Below, piece after piece: positions 58,027 through 64,000 of a stretch of 64,000 nt of DNA. The stretch covers positions 195,990 through 259,989 of the forward strand of contig UESW01001686.1 in the NCBI GenBank assembly GCA_900491605.1. Reading direction: 5' to 3'. Under the pieces are notes generated by a model, which worked only from the letters and a program-made list of their open reading frames with translations, searched no databases and was not told where the DNA came from. The DNA comes from Calamus simplicifolius. Its lineage: Eukaryota; Streptophyta; Magnoliopsida; Arecales; Arecaceae. Positions within the stretch are counted from its first letter, which is position 1; the number at the start of each line of letters is the position of its first letter. The position numbers and the translations under genes are program-made.

Positions 58027-59437
58027 ATGGCACCCAAGAGCGCGGTTTCGTCGGAGGAGCGTCCGTTCCCACGAGACGACGCACGATTCGGAGGCAACCC
58101 TCGCCATCCTCCTCTTCGGCCACTCAAGAAGATTCCCCTCCTTCACCCTCTTCAACCAAAATAGATCAACTAGCCGGTAAGACTATTACAACTGGAAGGA
58201 AGGTCAATTTTGATTTCTTTGAGTCGGAGGGCTTTTCAATAGGAAGATGTTTGAAAGAAATGGGGTGGGAAAAGATTTTTTCATTAGATATCCCCACTTA
58301 TCCAGCCCTAGTGAGAGAGTTTTACAATGATTTGAGTAGAGGAGAAGGCAGTTTAATCAGTATGGTAAGAGGAACAAGAGTTACAATAACCGCTGAAATC
58401 CTTGGAAATTTGTTGGAAATGCCCACAATTGGTATTATGGAATATCAACATGATGATAGAAGTGGTGCATTGTCAAGAATGTTAGGGAGGATGTAACCGA
58501 GTTTGAGGAAATTCTTGCAAATCAATTAAATCTAGAGCTCAGGTTACTACACAACATATGTGGAAGAATTTTATTTCCCAAAATTGGTAGATTTGAGTAC
58601 GTCTCGGAGCGAGACATTCTTTTGATGGATTGTATAATAACTGGAAGGCCAGTCAACCTAGCTGGCATGATGATTGGTTATATGGCAGAGGCTGCTACAA
58701 AGAAAAGATCTACACTGCCATATGGTATGGTTCTGACATTGATTTTTAGAAGCCAAGGTGTGCTTATTATGGATAATGAACCCTAAGGAAATTAAGGCAC
58801 ACTGACTATTATAGTATTTCTACTATTCATCGAATGGGCTTCAAGAAATTAAATGGTATATGGATGAAAGGAGGACGAGAAGAAGAGCTGAGAGAGATAG
58901 AGCTGAAGAGGCCAGAGTAGAAGATATCCCTGGACCATCCACTGCGGGACCATCAGTCCCTGATCCATTTATTGCGGGACCATCTACAACTGGACCTTCA
59001 GAGGCTGGACCAAGCACAGTTCCCTCTCCTCCACATCAGTCTGTTACTGCTTCTGGGAGATTCTCTGATGAGCAGATTGGTCAGTTAAGAGCTTGCTTGC
59101 TGAATATGACAGTCAGAGATCTCATGAGATTAATCAATTAAAAGAAGACTTCAATCAGCTAAAAGAAGAACTTAACTCGAGACTTGACATGATTTCCTTT
59201 TCCATAAGCAATTCTGTTGAATCCTTTGGTGCTGAACTTCACAAAATCTTTGAAAGGATGGAAGGCATTGCTGATGGCTCGGGATCTTATGTTCATGCAA
59301 CTGGTCAACTGAAGAAGGACATTGACCTTGCAGTCTCACAGATTGAAGCTTGTCTTGAAAATTTTAAGAAATCTCAAAAAGATGATGTAATGGAAATCAT
59401 AGGTCACTTGAAGAAAATTGTATTCAAACATATCTGA
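58027..59437 (+). pseudogene. Copia-2 env-like/third ORF with plant transposon protein domain
   Basis: ATG 58027 (MAPKS) is followed by a one-base frame change into the block ending 58496: KVNFDFFESEGFSIGRCLKE, LVREFYNDLSRGEGSL, MVRGTRVTITAEILGNLLEM. Another break at 58492 leads to LRLLHNICGRILFPKIGRFE and MMIGYMAEAATKKRSTLPYG. Then come a Gly/Pro/Ser repeat (GPSTAGPS types, 58930-59030) and a coiled coil to 59437 (INQLKEDFNQLKEELNSRLD). The order of parts is the same as in copia-1. The first half resembles the Transposase_32-type 'putative plant transposon protein'. No transmembrane segment is evident. Confidence 0.72.
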
Positions 59438-60113
59438 CTTTGATTTTGATTTTGATACTCTTTTGTATCTTAGGTTGACTTTGATAGTTTGTATTTAGGA
59501 ATTTTGAGTATCTAATGTATCTCACTTTGAAATGTATTTGAATCAACTTATGTAATGTTTCTTACTTATGTAATGCAATTACACATTTTCAAATCTGTCT
59601 ATGATTGACTGCTTGAATCCCTATGTCTTATTGAACTAACAATTTTTCTCTAATAACTTTCTTTATCTAATACTCTCCTTATTGCTGATAACAAAAAAGG
59701 GGGAGAGATGGTTGAATATGCAAAAAAGAAGACTTGAAATTTTAATGAGAGATGGTTGAATATGCAAAAAGAAAGAAAGAAAGGGGGAGAAATGATTGTT
59801 TATGCAAAAAGAAAGAGACTTGAAATTTTGATTAGTTCAATTAAAATTCGATTTTTATATATAGGGGGAGCTATTCAATGCAGGGGGAGCTTAACAATAA
59901 GCTAAATTACAATTTTCTGTACATTTAGTTTAAATGTTCATAATTGATGGCTTATATAGAACTCATGCACAATTTTAAAAGTTCACTTTGAATATTGGCA
60001 TCAAATCCTTTATTAAAAATGTTTTAAGCTTTAAAATGCTATAACCTTTAGTTCGAATGAATTTTTTGAATGCATATACTCAAAGTTTTTGTTATCATCA
60101 AAAAGGGGGAGAT
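59438..60113 (+). other. Copia-2 3' UTR with repeated polypurine tracts
   Basis: GGGGGAGA-type tracts at 59700, 59784, 59865, 59884 and the true PPT AAAAAGGGGGAGAT at 60100-60113 directly before the 3' LTR. ATGCAAAAAGAAAGA repeats lie between them (59745-59815). Confidence 0.8.
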
Positions 60114-61559
60114 TGTTGACCCAATTGATGATTTTGATGATTAACAAAACTATTGAGTATAACAATTGAAGGCTCTAATGATTTTGATTAAGTTTTTCAG
60201 ATTATAAGTCGATTGAATGATCAAAATAAGGAGATAAATCTTGTTCTGGATCGAATCTAATGTCTAGGTAAGATTGCAGACATTAGAGTCGACTCCGAGA
60301 ATCACAGAGCCGACTCCAGTATCTGGCATGGAAGTTAGAGTCGACTCCGAGACTGTTAGAGCCGACTCTCACAGAAGAAACAGAACGTTGATTTTTCTGG
60401 CTCCGACTTAGAGTCGACTCCGGGTCTGTTAGAGTCGACTCCAGAAAAGTTTCTTGTCGACCCCAGAAAAGTCAGAGACGACTCCAGAAATAACGGATTA
60501 AAGTGTTTCGAGTTAGAGCCGACTCCAGAAAAGTTAGAGTCGACTCCAACCCACCTGGAACGAAAAATCAAATTGCCAGATGAGCTCTAACGGTAATATT
60601 TCTATTTTACTTTATTTCTAACGGATATATTTTGTTACAAGGTACACTTCAATGGATAGTTTTCTTCCAAAAATGGCTTGAAAGAAATCTATAAAAAGGG
60701 AAGACTATCATTCAAAAACAAGAAAAACGAAAAACGGAAAAATAGAGAAACAAAGAAGAAATCCCAATTCAAAAATCCGAAAAAGAGAGAGCTTGAATCT
60801 CAAGAGAAAAACCTTCTAGCTCAAATCCACTCCACTCCAAAAAGCTCAAGAGGAATCCAAGGCATTCAAATCAAAGTTTTGGTGGATTTCCCAAATTGGA
60901 GAAAGAGGATCAGTTTCTTGCTTTTCAATCCTTCTCAACTGCTTCAACTGTGAAGAATCGGAGCTGAGGCTTGATTCAATCCAGCAAGAGAAGAAGAAAA
61001 GAAGAAAAGAAGAAAAGCTCAAAAGCCAACCAACTACAATCAGACTTTTCTAAACTTTGTTCATTTACTTATTTATTTGCTCATTGAGGAGCTGTGTATT
61101 TGAAAAACAATATTTCTTTTGTTTGTGTCTAGTTCAATCTGGGGGATTGAACTAGTGGAGGTAGTCTTACCTCGGTACAAGCTTGGTATAGCTTGTGTTA
61201 GGGTTTTGTGCTGGTGAGCCCGAAAACCGGTTGGGTTCGTTGTGATCCCGGAAACAACAAGTTTGAATTGTGAGCTTGTAAAACAACTCAGCTGTAATCA
61301 AGGAAGATTATAGTGTGGACCCAAGTGAATCTTGGGAGTAGACGTAGGTGTTGGATACACCGAACCACTATAAAATCTTTGTGTTTTCCGTGTCTCCTTT
61401 ATCTCTATCTCTATCTCTATCTCTATCTTATTGATTGTATTTTGTTTTTGCATCTGCATTCACTTTCACTCACACTAAGCAAACAAATATTTAAAAGGTT
61501 TAAAATTTTTAAGAACCCAATTCACCCCCCCCCCTCTTGGGTTGTCATCTGGACCAACA
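60114..61559 (+). repeat. Copia-2 3' LTR
   Basis: 1,446 bp, TGTTGACCC...GGACCAACA, TATA box TATAAAA 61369-61375. About 98 percent identical by eye to the 5' LTR over the U3 part; differences include short (CTATCT)n and poly-C length changes. Confidence 0.95.
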
Positions 61560-61564
61560 CCATG

Positions 61565-62870
61565 TTTGATTGTATGTATGAGATGTATATGATCTTGGAA
61601 TGATTTGCGTTCTTGTATATATGAGATATTAGGGTTTGCGCGAATGACATAGATAATAGGTTTTCTAAGGTGTTAATATCTGTTTCCTGTAAGGATTCAT
61701 TAATATGATTAAGAATCCGAATGGGATATTGCAATTAAAGTGTTTAATAGCATGATATATGATTTCGGTGTTGTCTTAATTAGATTAATACATGAATTGA
61801 ATTCACATATCAATAAGGATATATCAATTGTTGTTTATGGTGGTGCGGATGTAAGCCTTAAATTATTGATGAGATCGGAGCGCCTCATAAATTTAATTGG
61901 TTTTAAACAACACGCCTATTATAACATTTTCTTTAATGCAATATGTATATGCTATATGATAACATGATATGTTTTGCATGGTGTGTTGCTTTGTATAGTG
62001 CATAGTATGGCCTTGTGACCAATGTGATTGGCAGGTTTTTATTATTCTTTACAAGGGTTGTAATTATTAAATATGGTCTGCGTGCCATTTTGTTTCATTG
62101 TAATTTTTCTTTTACTTTTGTAGTATTTGTTTATTTATTGTAATAAAACAAGAAGACAAAGCAAGCCATTTGAAGTCATGCAATCCAACCATGGTGATGG
62201 AGGAGCTAAGTGTCTATGCACAAGATGATGGTCAAGTAGACATTATGGTATTGCTCATTATTACCTAGGATTGACCATTGATCTTCATATTGGCTTATGA
62301 AGATCAATCTAGATAAGGCCATACTATGATACATTTATTATATACATGTATGAGATGCTATGTATGATGATATCAATGAGTATGTGATACTAAATGCATG
62401 ATGAAATCTATCTAGATCCCTCACATAAAATTTTAAGTTGATATGCCATCCATATTTAAACACTTGTCAAGGCTTTTATCACCTTAATGTGGGTTCTACC
62501 AAAGTAGAAGTACATTAGGTTTCATTAGTGAGACAAGATGAGTAATTATGCTACCCATATGTTTAAAAATGGTTTAACTTAATTAGGTTATCAAAACGGT
62601 TTTGGGCCTAATGGCATGAGATGAGATTTAAAAATGCAAGATATATGATGTCAAAATCCTATAAATTTCTAAGAGTTGCATGAGTTGCAATTGGTAAGAG
62701 TTACCTACCTAAATAACTTAATTTTAAGTGTGATGCCAAAGCTGACTTAAAATTGAGTATAAATATGGATCTTAGCTCACTAAATTAATATGATATTAAT
62801 ATTGAGGGTTGTTAATTTAGTGAGAGTTTTTCATAATCAAAATACTTAATGAACTTTGCATTTATTGTAG
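61565..62870 (+). other. Copia-3 leader (right part)
   Basis: 1.3 kb of AT-rich, non-coding leader between the copia-2 insertion and the gag ATG. With the 47 bp on the left of copia-2 the leader is about 1.35 kb. No stable ORF or domain is recognised. Confidence 0.6.
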
Positions 62871-63740
62871 ATGGCCAACAATAATAACAATTCTATATCA
62901 CTGCGATCAATCCTTGAGAAGGACAAACTTACTGGGACTAACTTCCTTGACTGGTTTCGAAATTTGAGAATTGTTCTCAAACAAGAAAGGAAGCTTTATG
63001 TCCTGGATCAACCTCACCCTGAAGAACCAGTCGATAATGCTTATAGAGCTGAAAAGAATGCTTATGAGAAGCATCATAATGACTCTATTGATGTTGCATG
63101 CTTGATGCTAGCTACCATGAGTTCTGAACTTCAGAAAGATTTGAAAACATGGAAACTTATGATATGATTGTCAATCTAAAGGAAATGTTCCAGCAACAAG
63201 CAAGGCTAGAAAGGTATGATACTACCAAGGCATTGCACTCTTGCAAAATGGCTGAGGGTGCTTCAGTTAGCGCTCATGTGTTGAAAATGAAAGGCTATAT
63301 TGAGCACCTTGATAAGCTTGGATTTCCATTGAGCCAAGAGTTGGCAACAGATTTGATCCTAAATTCACTTCCTAATAGTTATGGCCAGTTTGTCATGAAC
63401 TATAACATGAATGAAATGGACAAATCAATTTTTGAGCTGCATACAATGCTTAAAACTGCTGAACAGAATTTTAAATCCAAGCCTGGCCATGTTCTGATGG
63501 TTCAAAAGGAAAGGGCTTTATAAAGAAAGGAAAAGGAAAGAGTAAGGGAAGGGCTGGAAAGTCCAATGCTCAACCCAAGCCCAATCCTAAACCCAAGGCT
63601 AAAGCCCCAAAGGAGGGTATCTATTTCTTTTGCAATGAACCTGGTCATTGGAAGAGAAACTGCAAGCTGTATTTGGAGGATCTAAAGAAGAAGAAGAAGA
63701 CTGGTGAGACCGGTTCTTCAGGTATTTATGTTATAGAGAT
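62871..63740 (+). pseudogene. gag: Copia-3 gag
   Basis: MANNNNNSISLRSILEKDKL followed by FLDWFRNLRIVLKQERKLYV is the classic N-terminus of Tnt1-like copia gag. A one-base loss near 63147 shifts frame to METYDMIVNLKEMFQQQARL (gag UBN2 core), which runs to 63523. A second frame break near 63520 leads into a basic linker. The zinc knuckle near 63622-63660 reads YFFCNEPGHWKRNC, so the first Cys ligand is replaced by Tyr. Not functional as it stands. Confidence 0.9.
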
Positions 63741-64000
63741 TAATTTTTCTCCTTCTAGTTCCTGGGTATTAGATACTAGATGTGGATCTCACATTTGCAC
63801 AAATGTGCAGGGGCTTAAAAGGAGTAGACAACTGAAGAAGGGCGAAGTTGATCTTCGAGTAGGCAATGGAGCAAAAGTTGCTTCTTTAGTTGTAGGAAGT
63901 TACGAACTTTCTTTGCCCAGTGGGCTTTTGTTAGTTTTGAACAATTGCTTTTATGTTCCTACAATGTGTAGGAATATTATTTCAGTTTCTTGTTTGGATA
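63741..64000 (+). pseudogene. pol: Copia-3 protease, start of pol (cut by the window end)
   Basis: SSSWVLDTRCGSHIC at about 63757-63801. The retropepsin triad D-T-G reads D-T-R (63772-63780), so the catalytic glycine is lost. It is followed by RVGNGAKVASLVVGSYELSL and CFYVPTMCRNIISVSCLD, normal for copia proteases. Confidence 0.85.

Larger units (their letters stand above)
51285..61559 (+). mobile_element. Copia-2: young SIRE/Maximus-like retrotransposon with env-like ORF
   Basis: LTRs 51285-52724 and 60114-61559 (1,440 and 1,446 bp), differing at only a few positions over the parts compared. Target duplication CCATG (51280-51284 and 61560-61564). Internal order gag, PR, INT, RT, RH, spacer, env-like ORF, multiple polypurine tracts. 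Same lineage as copia-1 but a different family. The active-site motifs are mostly intact, yet the reading frame is broken many times by one-base losses. Confidence 0.95.
49645..64000 (+). mobile_element. Copia-3: Tnt1-like copia retrotransposon (continues past the window; hosts copia-2)
   Basis: 5' LTR 49645-51237, primer site at 51238, leader interrupted by copia-2 (51285-61559) and resuming at 61560, gag from 62871 and the start of the protease at the window end. It inserted into the antisense ORF of the gypsy element. The 3' part and the target duplication cannot be checked here. Confidence 0.88.

Noticed and set aside
58930..59030. GPSTAGPS repeats as a cell-wall or mucin-like protein gene
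   Set aside because: It is an internal Pro/Ser linker of the env-like ORF, with a similar linker at 16490-16600 in copia-1.
1..64000. tRNA, rRNA or organellar insertions
   Set aside because: No cloverleaf-like tRNA sequence, rDNA block or plastid/mitochondrial gene was recognised by eye. The only tRNA-related sequences are primer binding sites of the retroelements.

Overview
The window is plant nuclear DNA. The only intact host gene is an intron-containing translation initiation factor eIF4A. Nearly everything else is nested plant transposable elements: Ty1/copia of the SIRE/Maximus type and of a Tnt1-like type, Ty3/gypsy of the Tat type, a second gypsy type, and several TIR DNA elements. 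A large, repeat-rich monocot genome such as a palm fits the look of the elements, but the species cannot be fixed from the sequence alone.

Layout. 1-6290: eIF4A (+), coding exons 2191-5722, with a Tourist-like MITE in its long intron. 6587-7053: a second MITE. 7472-23390: an old Tat-type gypsy remnant (LTR 7472-8233, 3' internal piece 21806-22361, LTR 22362-23390) split by a SIRE-like copia element (copia-1, 8234-21805, TSD CTCTC). Copia-1 itself holds a 2.5-kb giant inverted-repeat element (17665-20199, 10-bp TSD). 23427-25824: a MITE of the 6587 family split by a solo copia LTR (23694-25667). 25840-30335: 3' end of another Tat-type gypsy with a repeat array, a spliced antisense ORF, a polypurine tract and an LTR. 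30903-32359: a CACTA-derived repeat element between 41-bp direct repeats. 32347-33174 (-): remnants of a host gene resembling SKA2. 33346-37981 (-): a deleted gypsy element whose right LTR carries a Pack-type element (35998-37233) with a captured first exon of a BRO1/ALIX-like gene. 38753-49644: a Tat-type gypsy with gag, pol with two RNase H domains, a 58-bp tandem array and an antisense ORF. It is cut by a Tnt1-like copia (copia-3) that starts at 49645 and runs off the window. Copia-3 is in turn interrupted in its leader by a young SIRE-like copia (copia-2, 51285-61559, TSD CCATG).

How the parts relate. Insertion order can be read from the nesting: gypsy before copia-3 before copia-2; gypsy before copia-1 before the inverted-repeat element. 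All retroelement reading frames seen are broken. The three observations I rate highest are: (1) an antisense gene in two diverged gypsy copies with an intron at what looks like the same position; (2) a GAGCCGACTC motif array shared by the LTRs and by the spacer just upstream of the env-like ORF in both SIRE-like elements, suggesting an internal promoter; (3) the Pack-type element with the BRO1 exon fragment bounded by 15-bp repeats.
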